A DNA stretch of 64,000 nucleotides from G963422445 sp963422445 (GCA_963422445.2 OY729512.2:868001-932000), one strand, 5' to 3'; positions 27,686-37,409 are shown, counted from the first letter of the stretch. The notes: a model not told the origin generated them from the sequence alone. Made by a program: numbers and translations.

Positions 27686-27761
27686 TGACAGAAGGCTACG
27701 AAGCGCTACCGTCGGAAGTCAACAAGATGCAAACTGACCCACTACCCGTCTTCCGGAGAGG

Positions 27762-28403
27762 ATGCACGCGGCTCTGGTTGCAGAGACACTGGGCGATGCG
27801 CTCATCGGCCACGTGTCGAGGGACGCGACGGCCATCGAGGCCCGGGAGACGCCGGCCCCGACGCCGAAGGCCAGGACGCCGAACCGCAAGCGCGGCCGGC
27901 CCCGCAAGGGCGCGGAGAGGACGAAGGAGCCTGGGCGTCTCGAACGGCAAGCGAACGGGATGGATCTCGATGAGATGCCCGACGCGCTGCCGAAGGTCTG
28001 CGATCACGGGGCAAAGAAGACTGCCAGGGGGGGGGGCATGGAGGCCTGGCGCGGTGACAAGCTGCATATCGACACAGCAGACTGCGGGGTGCCGCTGAGG
28101 ACCGTCCTCACCTTGGCAACGGCTTGGCCATGTGCCGATCATCGATGTCAATCCGCGCCGGGACAAGGACTCAAGGAGGAGCGAGACCGGGAGGCCCGGG
28201 CCCGGCGTGCAATAGGCCATGTCGATCCCGAGACCGTGCGGTTCCGGATCCGGTCCGGTGTCGAGAGGACCAACGCCCGCCTCAAGGATGAGTGTGGCGG
28301 GCGCCATGTCCGCGTCCGTGGACATTCCAGGGTCGCCTGCCATCTCATGGTCGGCATCCTGGCCCTGGCGGCTGACCCGTTGATACGTCTCGCCGTCCCA
28401 TAG
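27762..28403 (+). pseudogene. ISa transposase copy 3, middle and C-terminal part
   Basis: From MHAALVAETLGDALIGHVSR to LIRLAVP the sequence follows copy 1, with two large changes. A run of ten G near 28027-28036 replaces the AAAGGGGTCC seen in copy 1, and about 120 bp are missing after VPLRTVLT. The loss covers the segment with the second catalytic Asp (LMDAAYDA). The same deletion junction (ACCTTGGCAACGGCTTGGCC) is present in the copy at 55.9 kb. Confidence 0.88.
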
Positions 28404-29069
28404 CGCGCTCCGACAACGCATGCCGACCCTTCACGGCCCTCTCGAAGAGAGTGGCCTAGAGAGGCGTGTCCCGATGTCCACAAAGGTCCCTGTTTGGTCT
28501 CATCATCTCTGATGAGACACCGCGAATCCATGGATTCCGACCTCCAGGTGCAGAGGTGACCGGGATCAACCGACCGATCCGGCCTCACCGGACCCTGGGG
28601 ACAGGAATTTTGCAAGAGGTTCTCTATCTTTACACTTCGAACCAGGATTTCAGACTCAGTTGCCCTATCGTTTCGAACAGGGTCGTTTCCTCGGCAAGAC
28701 CCCGGTCATGCGTCGCGCGGACCAGCAGGTCGGCCCCGCCCTCGTCGCGTCAGGCGCAGAACAGATCGATGACATCGCTCTCGCGGTCCATCACTGCGAT
28801 CACCCGGGTGTTGGCCAGACCGGCCGTCAGCCGGCTGATGTCGCGCCAGCCTCGCAGCCAGCGCTGCGTCTTCTTGTCCGCCTGACCGTCCGGTGCCTCG
28901 AACGCGGTGCGCGGAAGGCCCAGCGGCACGCCGTCAGCGTTGACTGCAAAGGTCGTGTGCCTGTGCAGGCCCGGCGTCCCGGCAGACCCTCTGGTCTTCG
29001 CGATCACGCCGAGACCCTTGCAGGCCCGTGCGTCGCAACATTCAGCTCGCTGCCGTCCTGGATCGCTAA

Positions 29070-30217
29070 GGATTGTCTGAACAAGTCGGTTTTGGCACAA
29101 TTGGTTTCTTGGTGACGGAGTGGAGTGCGAGCCCTGGAGCAAGCGACGTTTGCGGAGCTGGAGCAAGACCTGAAGACGCGTCGGACGCGGCGCGAGGTCT
29201 TTCTCGAGACGATGGACGGGCTGGTTCCCTGGGAGCGGCTGGAGGCACGCATCTCGCCGTTCTACCCGAAGGCCGGGCGCGGTCGGCGGCCCTATCCGCT
29301 GAGCGTGATGCTGCGGGTGCACTGCGTGCAGCTGTTCTACAATCTGAGCGACCCTGGGATGGAGGACCTGCTTTACGAGGTGGAGTCGGTACGGCGGTTT
29401 GTGGGGTTGCGCCTCTCGGGTGCGCTGCCTGACGAGACGACGATCCTGCATTTCCGCCACTTGCTGGAGACGCATGGTCTGGGCGAGACGCTGTTCGAGG
29501 AGATCAACGCACATCTGGCCTCTCTCGGACACCGCTTGAGCACGGGGACGATCGTGGACGCGAGTCTCATTGCCGCGCCGTCGTCGACGAAGAACCGCAA
29601 GGGCGAGCGGGACCCGGAGATGCATCAGACGAAGAAGGGCAATCAGTGGCATTTCGGGATGAAGGCGCACAGCGGGGTGGATGCGCAGTCGGGCTTGACG
29701 CACAGCGTGGAGACGACGCCGGCGAATGTCTCGGATGTGGCGACGGCGCACGCGCTGTTGCACGGGGGCGAGGAGCAGGTGTGGGGTGACGCGGGCTATT
29801 AGGGGGTGGACAAGCGCGCGGAGAACCGGGACACGGACGTGGACTGGGAGGTGGCGATGAAGCCCGGCAAGCGCCGGGGGCTGGACAAGGCGGGCCCGGA
29901 GGCGGCGGCGGAGAGGCGCAAGGCGTCGGTTCGGGCCAAGGTGGAGCATCCGTTCCTGTATGTGAAGCGCCACTTCGGCTACGCGAAGGTGCGCTATCGG
30001 GGGCTGGCGAAGACCACGCAACGCATCGCCGTGCTGCTCGGGTTCACCAATCTGCTCATCGCGGGGCGCGACGCCACCGCCTGACGTGGGGACGGTCGGC
30101 TCGGGCATCGAAATCTCCATTTCCTGGCGCGACAACACGTCCCCGATGGGCTCTGGCGTTTCACCCATGGGCCACGACACCCGTATACCCGAAAAAACGG
30201 GGTTGTTCAGACTTTCC
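29070..30217 (+). mobile_element. ISj (IS5 family, 1148 bp)
   Basis: The ends are GGATTGTCTGAACAAG and the complement GGGAAAGTCTGAACAAC. The 4-bp target duplication CTAA is present on both sides, as usual for IS5. The element is inserted in the IS4-family pseudogene, just before the LAIQDGSEL codons. Confidence 0.92.
29125..30084 (+). pseudogene. ISj transposase, IS5 family, in-frame stop
   Basis: The frame starts at GTG (VRALEQATFAELEQDL) and carries FLETMDGLVPWERLEARI with RPYPLSVMLRVHCVQLFYNL and LSGALPDETTILHFRHLLE (the DUF772-type half), then TIVDASLIAAPSSTKN (first Asp) and HALLHGGEEQVWGDAGY (second Asp). A TAG at 29800-29802 stands where Gln is expected before GVDKRAENRD. Beyond it the frame stays open to VEHPFLYVKRHFGYAKVRYRG (Glu) and the end. 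One base separates it from an intact gene. Confidence 0.88.
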
Positions 30218-30665
30218 CTAAAACCGTCGACTGTGTCCGCATGTGGCACAGCGTCCGCGCCCGGTGCCAGGATGGCCTCCGGTGTCAGCGCCGAGTCGCC
30301 GGGACGGCCGATCACCCGATAATATCCCTGCACCGCCGCCGGCGCCTGGATCCGCGTGCTGGCCACCAGGCGCTTGGCCAGCGCCGCGTTGCCGATCGGC
30401 ACCCCACCGAATTCAGTCTGCGCCCAACGGTCCCTGTCAAGCTTCTCGCCCGGCGCCGGGCCCGGCCGGCGGCAACGCCAGAGCGCCCACATGTGCAAGA
30501 TCGCGAAGCGCCGCCAGACAGCCCGCTTCCTGCAGATGGCTGAGGGGATCGCGAAACCCGAAAGTCGTGCAGACCTCGCGAACGAATGCCATGCACCCCG
30601 GAAAGGTCCCGGGCGCTGACAGAGCCGCCAATGTGCGCCGTTCCGCTTCCGGGAACAGCGTGCGG

Positions 30666-31120
30666 TTGTGACGGAATCGAAAAACGTAATCAAACTTAGG
30701 CAGTTACGACCCAATGCGTTATGGAGAGCCTCAAACCACAAAGTGCCAACTTGGGTCAATATGGAGATGGATATTCCAGACCGTCAAGCCGTTTTGCCGG
30801 GTGACGTCGATCTCGGCCCGGCTAACGCAATTGTCATTGGAGCCAGGAGATCCCAGGATCAACACTGCGGCCAAGTATTAGCACCGCATTAGGGAAGTCA
30901 CCATCCGGCCAAGCCTCGCCGTGGAAGATCTTATGTCAAATGATGCAGATAACGCCGTGACATGCGAGATACTGGAAAAGGGCCGAGGTCCGGTCGGGCC
31001 CGGTTTCGGGCACCAGCCCTCAACGCCACAATTCCGACAAGATTCCATCCCGGATCTCTGCCACCAGCGTCGATCGGAGGTCTTGTAGACGCACAGCGTT
31101 GTCGCGGTATCCGACGGCGC
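30666..31120 (-). other. Decayed stretch between IS4 remnant and ISe
   Basis: About 450 bases hold no reading frame I can support. The frame of the ISe copy 2 transposase runs on into this region only because its C-terminus is frameshifted. No repeat or terminal signature was recognised. Confidence 0.4.
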
Positions 31121-32205
31121 CTGGTGAATTGATTCCAATGTTTGGACCCCTCTTTATTCTTGCGGCGATGATGGTACCGGGATCGGCGATCCAGACGAAG
31201 GGCCTGGCTTCGGTGGTGTTGTGTTCGTCGATGACGCGGCGGATGGCATCCTGGAGTTCGCGTACGGAGCGACACGACGCCGTCTTTGAGACGGCGTCGT
31301 GTCGCTTGGCGAAGACGCCTTCGAGCGCGTTCAGCCACGCGCTCGAGGTGGGGGTGACGTGGAAGGTCCAGCGCGGATGGCGTGCGAGCCAGACCTGGAC
31401 TTCCTTGTGCTTGTGAGTAGTGTCGTTGTCGAGGATGGCATGGACCGGGACGCCGGCGGGTATCGTGCGCGCGATGCGGTTGCGACATCTCAGGAACTCC
31501 TGGTGGCGATGCCGACTGGCGTGCTGGCCGATGACCGTGCCGTCGAGCACGGTCAGGGCGGCAAACAGCATCGTCGTGCCGTTGCGCTTGGAATCATGTG
31601 TCATGGTGGCGCCGCGGCCTTTCTTCAACGGCAGGCCGGGCTGTGTGCGGTCGCGTGCCTGACTGTGCGACCTGTCATCGGTCGACAGCACGACCGCGTA
31701 AGCCGGCGGCGCAACGGAGAGGCCGACGATGTCGGTCAGCGTCTCGAGGCAGGCGGGATCGTTCGAAAGCGTGAACGGCCGCCAGCGGTGCGGCATCAGG
31801 CCATGCGCATGCCAGACCGCCCAGACACTCGAAGCGGCAACCCCCACAGCCTTCGCCATCGCCCGCAGCGTCCAGTGGGTCGCCGCGTGAGGCGGCGAGG
31901 TGTGGGTCAACCCGACGATCTTCGCCACCGGCTCAGGAGCCAGAGGCGTCTTGCCCGGGGGACGCGTCTTGTCCCGCAGAAGTCCGTCCACACCCTCTTC
32001 CATAGAAGCGGTCCTGCCAGCGCCAGACACTGTTCTTCACCTGGCCGGTCTCTCTCATGATGGCCATCCTGCCGAGCCCGTCGTCGCTCAGAAGAACGAT
32101 GCGCGCCCGCCAGACGTGCTTCTGCGGGCTCTTCGGGTCCGGGACAACCGTTTCAAGGCGATGCCGGTCGCCTGAAGTGAGCGTGAATGAAACACCAGGG
32201 CGCAT
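31121..32205 (-). pseudogene. ISe transposase copy 2
   Basis: The first frame (MRPGVSFTLTSGDRHRLETV to NSVWRWQDRFYG) holds the helix-turn-helix. The second frame, one base ahead, starts MEEGVDGLLRDKTRPPGK and carries the core: VLSTDDRSHSQARDR, HAILDNDTTHKHK and SAWLNALEGVFA. The usual D-E-K-S motif is changed to D-D-R-S. An added base near the C-terminus (AAGAATAAAGAGG against AAGAAAAAGAGG in copy 3) sends the frame past the element end. The copy is probably inactive. Confidence 0.75.
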
Positions 32206-32277
32206 CTTGCAGACCTCCGTGATCGACAAATCAGAAGAACATAATAATGGATATATTTGTAACGATCAATTTACCAG
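31121..32277 (-). mobile_element. ISe copy 2 (second IS630-type, about 1157 bp)
   Basis: Comparison with the copy at 61.5 kb gives the borders. The ends are CTGGTAAATTGATC (left, at 32277) and the complement CTGGTGAATTGATT (right, at 31121), an imperfect inverted repeat. It contains the two-frame transposase. Confidence 0.75.
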
Positions 32278-32280
32278 CAT

Positions 32281-32653
32281 ACACAGTTTCTGAAGGGCGA
32301 CAAAATGCTTGGGAAGGTGTTCCTTGCGCTCGGCATAGACTTTGGCATGGCCGTCAACCGACAAGATTGTAGCCTCCAGCTTCGCCGCCCAGCGTTTGGC
32401 AAGCGCGGTCTGCCGGCGGTGGACGGTGTCCTGTCATGCGACGATCTGTCTGATCTTGCTGCGCAGAATCCTCGAGACAGCAGCTGTCGAGACCCTTGGA
32501 GTAGACCCCACGCCCCGGAACGAGGTCGCGCAGTTGTTCGGGATTGCCCGATCTGGCCATGGCGATGAAGGCGAGACAGAACAGGATCTTGGTCAGGTCG
32601 TAAAACCGTTCGGCAGTCGGAACATTGCACGGCAAGGGTACCAAAGCAGGCAT
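32281..32653 (-). pseudogene. Remnant related to the Tn44 transposase
   Basis: RFYDLTKILFCLAFIAMARS followed by NPEQLRDLVPGRG parallels GYYGLNTILLFLAFMTLARV with NPESLRYRPPGEWG in the Tn44 transposase at 45.5 kb. Later pieces in other frames (LEATILSVDGHAKVYAERKE, LPKHFVALQKL) parallel its VDGHVKVYAGRKG and LPKHFVSRQKL. At least two frameshifts and a large deletion separate them. It shows that this element family was once present more than once. Confidence 0.65.
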
Positions 32654-32811
32654 CGCATCAGATCATCGTATGGTTCTCATACCTGCCGCAGATAAAGACA
32701 TTCGGTGCCTCAAGAGTAAAAGCCGCAGAAACGCAGAGGTTATAACCTCGCACCTACAATCAGATCGAGGTCGAACCATTCGTGTGTCTGGCCTTCAGGC
32801 ACCATCCAACA

Positions 32812-33393
32812 TCACGACCCTGTCTCGGAAACGTCTTGCTCAAGCTCGGTGTCCCAATACAGGAAATCACACCAGCTCTCGTGCAGGAAATTCGGCGGAA
32901 ACGCCCGTCCATTTTCCTGCAATTCGTAGGTCGTCGGGATTCTTGGCGTGTTCAACGGATACATTCGCGCTTCCGCCGGCATCCGGTTGCTCTTGCGCAG
33001 ATTGCAACGACCGCAAGCCGCCACGACATTGTCCCAGCGAGTCCGCCCACCACGCGAATGCGGCACCACATGGTCGAACGTCAGATCCTGCGTCGGCAGA
33101 CGGCCCCGACAATACTGGCAGCGAAACCGGTCACGCAAAAAGACATTGAAACGCGTGAAGGCGGGTCGTCGCGACTGCGGAACATATTCCTTCAGGGAAA
33201 CGACACTCGGCAGCCGCATCTCGAAGCTTGGCGAACGCACGCACTGCTCATATTCCGAGACAATATTCACCCGGTCGAGAAACACCGCCTTGATCGCATC
33301 CTGCCATCCCCAGAGCGACAACGGAAAATAGCTCAACGGTTGAAAATCGGCATTCAGCGCCAATGCTGGTGGAGCTTCGTGAAGCGGTGCCAT
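32812..33393 (-). CDS. HNH endonuclease
   Basis: This 193-residue protein starts MAPLHEAPPALALNADFQPL and contains a Cys4-type HNH domain: CQYCRG, the HNH core TFDHVVPHSRGGRTRWDNVV, and CGRCNLRKSN. The His-Asn-His residues bind the metal that cuts DNA; the Cys pairs hold a structural zinc. Very similar proteins are chromosomally conserved in alphaproteobacteria, often near housekeeping genes, and are not restriction enzymes in any proven case I know. It stands apart from the esterase gene (160 bases upstream on the same strand). Confidence 0.88.
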   Translation of the reverse strand: MAPLHEAPPALALNADFQPLSYFPLSLWGWQDAIKAVFLDRVNIVSEYEQCVRSPSFEMRLPSVVSLKEYVPQSRRPAFTRFNVFLRDRFRCQYCRGRLPTQDLTFDHVVPHSRGGRTRWDNVVAACGRCNLRKSNRMPAEARMYPLNTPRIPTTYELQENGRAFPPNFLHESWCDFLYWDTELEQDVSETGS

Positions 33394-33553
33394 GATTTAT
33401 CTCCTTGGGACCCTCCCACGACCATTGGCGATGGCGGAATGAACCAGAATTCCCAACCCGGTACAAGCCGTTGATCCGACACACCGCCAAACGAATGGCA
33501 ACATGTCGTAAAATGTGACACAATAACGGCATATCTAGACCAGTTCCAACAGG

Positions 33554-34207
33554 TCACACCGCAAGCACTCGGTGCAGAAATTCGTAACCGATCTGCAAAC
33601 CGCGCTCATCAATGGAATGTCCGAGCCCGGGACGCATCTCCGAGGAGACATCAATACCAGCCTCCTGCAAGCCGGTCACTGCTTGTGGCAATGCGGCCGC
33701 CGGAACCATTTCGTCGCTATCCCCATGAATCAGTGTGACAGGCGGCCGTGTCCTGACCTCAGCACCAAATAATTCTGGAGCGATCAGGCGGCCGGAATAT
33801 CCTACAATACCACCAATCTGCACTTCTCTTCTGGGCCCGATGAACAGCGAAAGCATCGTGCCCTGGCTAAACCCGACCAGTGCCAACCGATCCGCCGCGA
33901 GATCATACGTCTCGAGTTGGTCATCAATAAATCCGTCGAGCGTCTGGGCCGCCATGCGAGCTCCGGCCAACATTGATTCCGCTGATCGGTCACCGAGACT
34001 GAACCATTGCCGGCCGAACGGCGCCATTTCACAGGGAAACGGCGCATGCGGTGATACAAAAGCGACATGCGGAAGCTCGGCAGCCCAATAACGGCCGAGA
34101 TCAATCAGATCGTTACCGTCCGCACCATAGCCGTGAAGCAGAATAACCAGAGCACGGGCCGGCTGATTATCGGCTGGCGGCAAGCGCGGGCCGTTAATGT
34201 TCATCAT
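33554..34207 (-). CDS. Phospholipase/carboxylesterase, alpha/beta hydrolase
   Basis: This 217-residue serine hydrolase is of the acyl-protein thioesterase/carboxylesterase type. VILLHGYGADGNDLIDLG begins the fold. LALVGFSQGTMLSLF holds the nucleophile Ser in G-F-S-Q-G, LIHGDSDEMVPA the Asp and RPGLGHSIDERG the His. No signal peptide is visible, so it is cytosolic. It is divergent from gluQ with about 118 bases between them. Confidence 0.9.
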   Translation of the reverse strand: MMNINGPRLPPADNQPARALVILLHGYGADGNDLIDLGRYWAAELPHVAFVSPHAPFPCEMAPFGRQWFSLGDRSAESMLAGARMAAQTLDGFIDDQLETYDLAADRLALVGFSQGTMLSLFIGPRREVQIGGIVGYSGRLIAPELFGAEVRTRPPVTLIHGDSDEMVPAAALPQAVTGLQEAGIDVSSEMRPGLGHSIDERGLQIGYEFLHRVLAV

Positions 34208-34325
34208 CGGGCAACTCCTTCAAAGACATTCACTTCGACCGGGGCGGATCTGTCGTTGCGGTTGTCGCTAGTTAGGCGTTTGATTGGACTGAACACTGCC
34301 TACCCCCTTCAATCCGCGTCAAGCC

Positions 34326-35192
34326 ATGATGACATCACCACCCGTTGTCACCCGCTTTGCCCCGAGCCCGTCAGGCCTGCTCCATCTCGGACATGCTTAT
34401 TCGGCACTATTTTCCGCAAATGAAGCGCGGCGGCGCGGCGGTCATTTTCTGCTTCGCATTGAAGACATAGATACGGGACGGTGTCGGCGTGAATTTGAGG
34501 CCGCGATCTTCACAGACCTCGCTTGGCTCGGCCTCGAATGGCCAGAACCGATACGTCGACAAACTGACCATATGGCAGACTACCGCGCAGCGCTCGATCG
34601 GCTTAAGGCCATGGAGCTGCTCTATCCGTGCTTCTTGTCCCGCCGCGAACTCAACGCCGCACTGTCCGCTCCGCATTCAGCAACACATGGCCAAGCCGCC
34701 GTGTTCGATACTGACCGGTCAATGAGCGAATCCGAAAGGACACGAAGGATGGAAGCAGGCGAGCCCTATGCTTTGCGTCTGCGAATGAGGCAAGCTCTGG
34801 AACTGGCCGGGGATTTAATCTGGCATGATATCGACGCCGGAGAACAGTGCGCGGCACCCGCGGCCTTCGGCGATATCGTACTAGCCAGAAAAGATATCCC
34901 AACCAGCTATCATCTCGCAGTTACCGTTGATGACGCCTTGCAGAACATATCTCTGGTCACCCGTGGCGAGGATCTGCTTCATGCGACTCACATTCATCGC
35001 CTGCTGCAGGCGCTGCTCAACTTGCCGACCCCGCTATATTACCATCATCGCCTTTTGATCGACCGGTCCGGCCGCCGGCTGGCAAAACGCGATCAATCCC
35101 TGACCTTGCGCGCATTGCGCGAAGCCGGGCATACACCCTATGATATCCGAGTTCGGGTCGGGCAGACTGAGGATATCGGGTCCGGCCATTGA
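34326..35192 (+). CDS. gluQ: Glutamyl-Q tRNA(Asp) synthetase
   Basis: This 288-residue paralogue of the catalytic half of glutamyl-tRNA synthetase attaches Glu to queuosine in the anticodon of tRNA(Asp). TRFAPSPSGLLHLGHAYSAL carries the HLGH (HIGH-type) motif and DRSGRRLAKRDQSLTLR the KRDQS (KMSKS-type) motif. The protein ends there, without an anticodon-binding domain, which separates it from GltX. The zinc-binding Cys positions of E. coli YadB are not obvious (CFLSRRELNA keeps one). aspS, for the cognate Asp tRNA, lies 15 kb away. Confidence 0.92.
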   Translation: MMTSPPVVTRFAPSPSGLLHLGHAYSALFSANEARRRGGHFLLRIEDIDTGRCRREFEAAIFTDLAWLGLEWPEPIRRQTDHMADYRAALDRLKAMELLYPCFLSRRELNAALSAPHSATHGQAAVFDTDRSMSESERTRRMEAGEPYALRLRMRQALELAGDLIWHDIDAGEQCAAPAAFGDIVLARKDIPTSYHLAVTVDDALQNISLVTRGEDLLHATHIHRLLQALLNLPTPLYYHHRLLIDRSGRRLAKRDQSLTLRALREAGHTPYDIRVRVGQTEDIGSGH

Positions 35193-35237
35193 AAGCGTTT
35201 CGCATTCGGTCCCGAGAATGACAGAAAGGGCGACGAC

Positions 35238-36263
35238 ATGAGCAGATTCCGGGTTGGCCTCAGTGCCGCCTTCACGCGAGCTGACGGCAAACCGACCTTT
35301 CCGAGTTGCGACTGGGCCGAACTGAAGGTCACTAACGATGTCGAACTTGTCGAGATGGCGCCAGGCGATCCTCTCACTCAGGCGCAGATCGAGGGCTATG
35401 ACGCCGTCGTACTGATGGGCGAGGCAGTCACGACCAAAACGTTTCGTGACGATGATCGTCTAAAGCTCATTGCGCGCATGGGGGTTGGCTTCGACCGAAT
35501 CGATGTTGAAGCCTGCACCGAGCATGACGTGGCGCTGACGATCACCCCCGATGGCGTGCGGCGGCCCATGGCAAGTTCGGTAGTATGCATGATTCTGGCG
35601 CTCGCGCATCGGTTGGTCGAAAAGGACCGGATCGCCCGGACCGGACCGCTTGGCTGGCCAGCCCGTCTCGATTGCTTCGGGGTCGGCCTCGCCAGCAAGG
35701 CCCTGGCGATTATCGGTCTCGGCAACATTGGTCGGGAAGTAGTGCGACTGATCCGCCCGTTCGACATGCGGATCATCGCTTGTGATCCCTATGTCGATAA
35801 TAGCGTTGCGGACGACCTCGGCATTCCCTTGGTCGATCTAGATACCGCATTCCAAGAGGCTGATTTTCTATCCTTCAATTGCCCGCTCAACAACGAAACG
35901 CGCGGTATCGGCTCAGCCGCCGGAATCGCGAAGATGAAACCCACCGCCTATATCGTGAACACCGCGCGCGGCCCGGTTATCGATCAAAAAGCCCTGTATC
36001 AGGCTCTTGTAGAAGGCCGACTCGCCGGCGCCGCGATCGATGTCTTTGATCCCGAGCCCGCGCCAGCCGACGATCCGATTCTGAAACTCGCGAATGTCAT
36101 CATGGCACCTCATGCGGTCGGATTTTCGGACCAGATGTTCGCGACCATGGGTGCGGTCAATACCCGCGCCATCCTTGCCGTCAAGAATAGACAGGCACCG
36201 GAAAATCTCGTCAATCCGGAAGTTGCAAACCGGGCCGGATTCCAGAAAAAACTCGGCCGTTAG
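35238..36263 (+). CDS. D-isomer specific 2-hydroxyacid dehydrogenase
   Basis: This NAD-dependent oxidoreductase of 341 residues is of the D-3-phosphoglycerate/hydroxypyruvate reductase superfamily. LAIIGLGNIGREVVRLIRPF is the Rossmann G-x-G-x-x-G. NTARGPVIDQKALYQAL carries the catalytic Arg, AAIDVFDPEPAP the Glu and IMAPHAVGFSDQMF the His. AAAGGGCGACG precedes the ATG. It follows gluQ by 45 bases and could be co-transcribed. The length excludes a SerA regulatory domain. It could reduce a product of the organic acid block at 14-20 kb; that is inference. Confidence 0.9.
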   Translation: MSRFRVGLSAAFTRADGKPTFPSCDWAELKVTNDVELVEMAPGDPLTQAQIEGYDAVVLMGEAVTTKTFRDDDRLKLIARMGVGFDRIDVEACTEHDVALTITPDGVRRPMASSVVCMILALAHRLVEKDRIARTGPLGWPARLDCFGVGLASKALAIIGLGNIGREVVRLIRPFDMRIIACDPYVDNSVADDLGIPLVDLDTAFQEADFLSFNCPLNNETRGIGSAAGIAKMKPTAYIVNTARGPVIDQKALYQALVEGRLAGAAIDVFDPEPAPADDPILKLANVIMAPHAVGFSDQMFATMGAVNTRAILAVKNRQAPENLVNPEVANRAGFQKKLGR

Positions 36264-36271
36264 TCGACGAT

Positions 36272-36317
36272 GCCTGCGAGTGCCAGACAGCCGTTTGGCA
36301 GCTTGGCGCTCGCAGGC
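36272..36317 (+). terminator. Candidate terminator after the dehydrogenase gene
   Basis: Arms GCCTGCGAGTGCC (36272-36284) and GGCGCTCGCAGGC (36305-36317) pair over 13 bases with one G-T pair, and the loop itself contains TGCCA/TGGCA. It begins eight bases after the stop codon. The following GTGAATTTGTT is a weak T-run, so termination may be partial. Confidence 0.5.
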
Positions 36318-36521
36318 GTGAATTTGTTCGGCTGACAGGTTTCCCAATTCGGGGTACGAGCAGCGCTAAGAACCAATCGCGGGCTGCAGTTGCCATAGTG
36401 CCCGGCTGCCCCAAAGCACGACCTTTCCTGTTTCAGACCGCCTGCATTACCAACAGCGTTACCCAGGCAGGTTCGTCAACGCCCAAACATGAACTTTGGA
36501 GTTGATCTCAACCGGTCCGGA

Positions 36522-37157
36522 TTACTTGAGGGGCGAATGGCTCCACGGCAACAGAATCGTCGAACTCATTTCTTCGAGCCGATTCGGGCTGTTGGCAACG
36601 AAGGCTTGCCAATCGGGATCTGCCGCAGCCGCGGCACGCGCTTCGCTACGGTGCGCCAGGTCGCGATACACCCAGAGATGTGACACTTCATTCGGCTGTC
36701 CGGTATCGGTGACCCAGATGCAGACATTCTGTGAATGCCGTTCCCGAATCGTCATGGCTTCAGTGAGGGTATCGGCAAAAATCCGGGTTTGACCGACTTT
36801 GCAACGATAGAACCGGTATTCGTAGATGTTCCCTTCGGTCGACGGCGGCGTCAGCGGTCGCGTCGCGGTCATCAGCCGGTTGTCCTGGCGAATGATCAGC
36901 GGGCCGGCTTGGGTCAGATACTCATTGCGCCACGCCGGATTGACCGCGAGTGCCGCCTTGACCTCGGCCCGGTGATTCATGTCTTCATAGGACCATAGGT
37001 GCATGACCTGATTGAGCGGCCCGACTTCGGTCAGCCAGTATCCTTCGAGTTTCCCGTGGTCATCGCCCCGTATCGGTCGCCCGATCTCTGCGGAGTACTT
37101 TGCCAACAACGGTGCCTTACCCGGGGGTGTCGTATAGGTTCGGAACTCGTAAATCAT
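36522..37157 (-). CDS. NIPSNAP-family protein
   Basis: This protein of 211 residues has two copies of the NIPSNAP alpha/beta-barrel domain. The first is MIYEFRTYTTPPGKAPLLAK with HLWSYEDMNHRAEVKAALAV. The second is IYEYRFYRCKVGQTRIFADT with HLWVYRDLAHRSEARAAAAA. The family binds or turns over small ligands, but no reaction is firmly established. The ATG at 37157 begins the domain directly; a longer frame upstream is non-coding. It is a single-gene unit, with a gene-poor stretch on either side. Confidence 0.82.
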   Translation of the reverse strand: MIYEFRTYTTPPGKAPLLAKYSAEIGRPIRGDDHGKLEGYWLTEVGPLNQVMHLWSYEDMNHRAEVKAALAVNPAWRNEYLTQAGPLIIRQDNRLMTATRPLTPPSTEGNIYEYRFYRCKVGQTRIFADTLTEAMTIRERHSQNVCIWVTDTGQPNEVSHLWVYRDLAHRSEARAAAAADPDWQAFVANSPNRLEEMSSTILLPWSHSPLK

Positions 37158-37409
37158 GGTTTCTTTTCCTTCAGTGCGACGCTCCGACAGCGCCTGTCTG
37201 CTAGGAGTGTTGCACAGAAACGCGCCGCAATGAACCTGTTGCGCGCGTCGAATTAATGATCTACCCATTGGAAAGGAACGGGTCGGTAGAATCGCCGGAC
37301 CGGCCGTCGGGCCGCCAATACCTGTGGGTGCGATCAAAATCCAGCGTCGGTATTTGAGCAACTACCCGCTATGGCGGCTTCATATTTTCCGCAGGACGGA
37401 TCTGCCGAC

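Larger units (their letters stand above)
25494..27746 (-). mobile_element. ISi (IS1-type element with extra genes, 2253 bp)
   Basis: Perfect 17-bp inverted repeats, GGTAGTGGGTCAGTTTG, lie at 25494-25510 and, as the complement, at 27730-27746. Inside are an IS1-type transposase, a winged-helix-like pseudogene, a small basic gene and a secreted Cys-rich pseudogene, all on the minus strand, plus a structured non-coding stretch. No target duplication remains because the surrounding ISa is deleted. Confidence 0.8.
24243..28622 (+). mobile_element. ISa copy 3, interrupted by ISh and ISi
   Basis: One ISa copy is spread over three pieces: 24243-24354 (right end), 25400-25493 (start of the transposase gene) and 27747-28622 (rest, ending in GCAAGAGGTTC). 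ISh sits between the first two with an 8-bp duplication. ISi sits between the second and third, where about 330 bp of ISa are missing, so its arrival or a later event caused a deletion. Confidence 0.88.
28623..30665 (-). pseudogene. IS4-family transposase with DUF4338-like N-terminus, split by ISj
   Basis: The 5' half (30218-30665) reads CMAFVREVCTTFGFRDPLSH and LRDLAHVGALALPPAGP, a DUF4338-like segment. It then passes in a second frame into DRWAQTEFGGVPIGNAALAK, the Tnp_DNA_bind domain. The 3' half (28623-29069) reads LAIQDGSELNVATH, then after a frameshift CKGLGVIAKTRGSAGTPGL and RVIAVMDRESDVIDLF with the catalytic Asp. An in-frame TGA then precedes RDEGGADLLVRATHD. It is cut off by ISa copy 3. 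The large minus-strand open frame across ISj is not a gene. Confidence 0.78.

Noticed and set aside
28750..30759. A 669-codon open frame on the minus strand
   Set aside because: It runs through the antisense of ISj and through both IS4-type pieces in mixed frames. Only short parts look like protein, and the CTAA duplications show that ISj is inserted.
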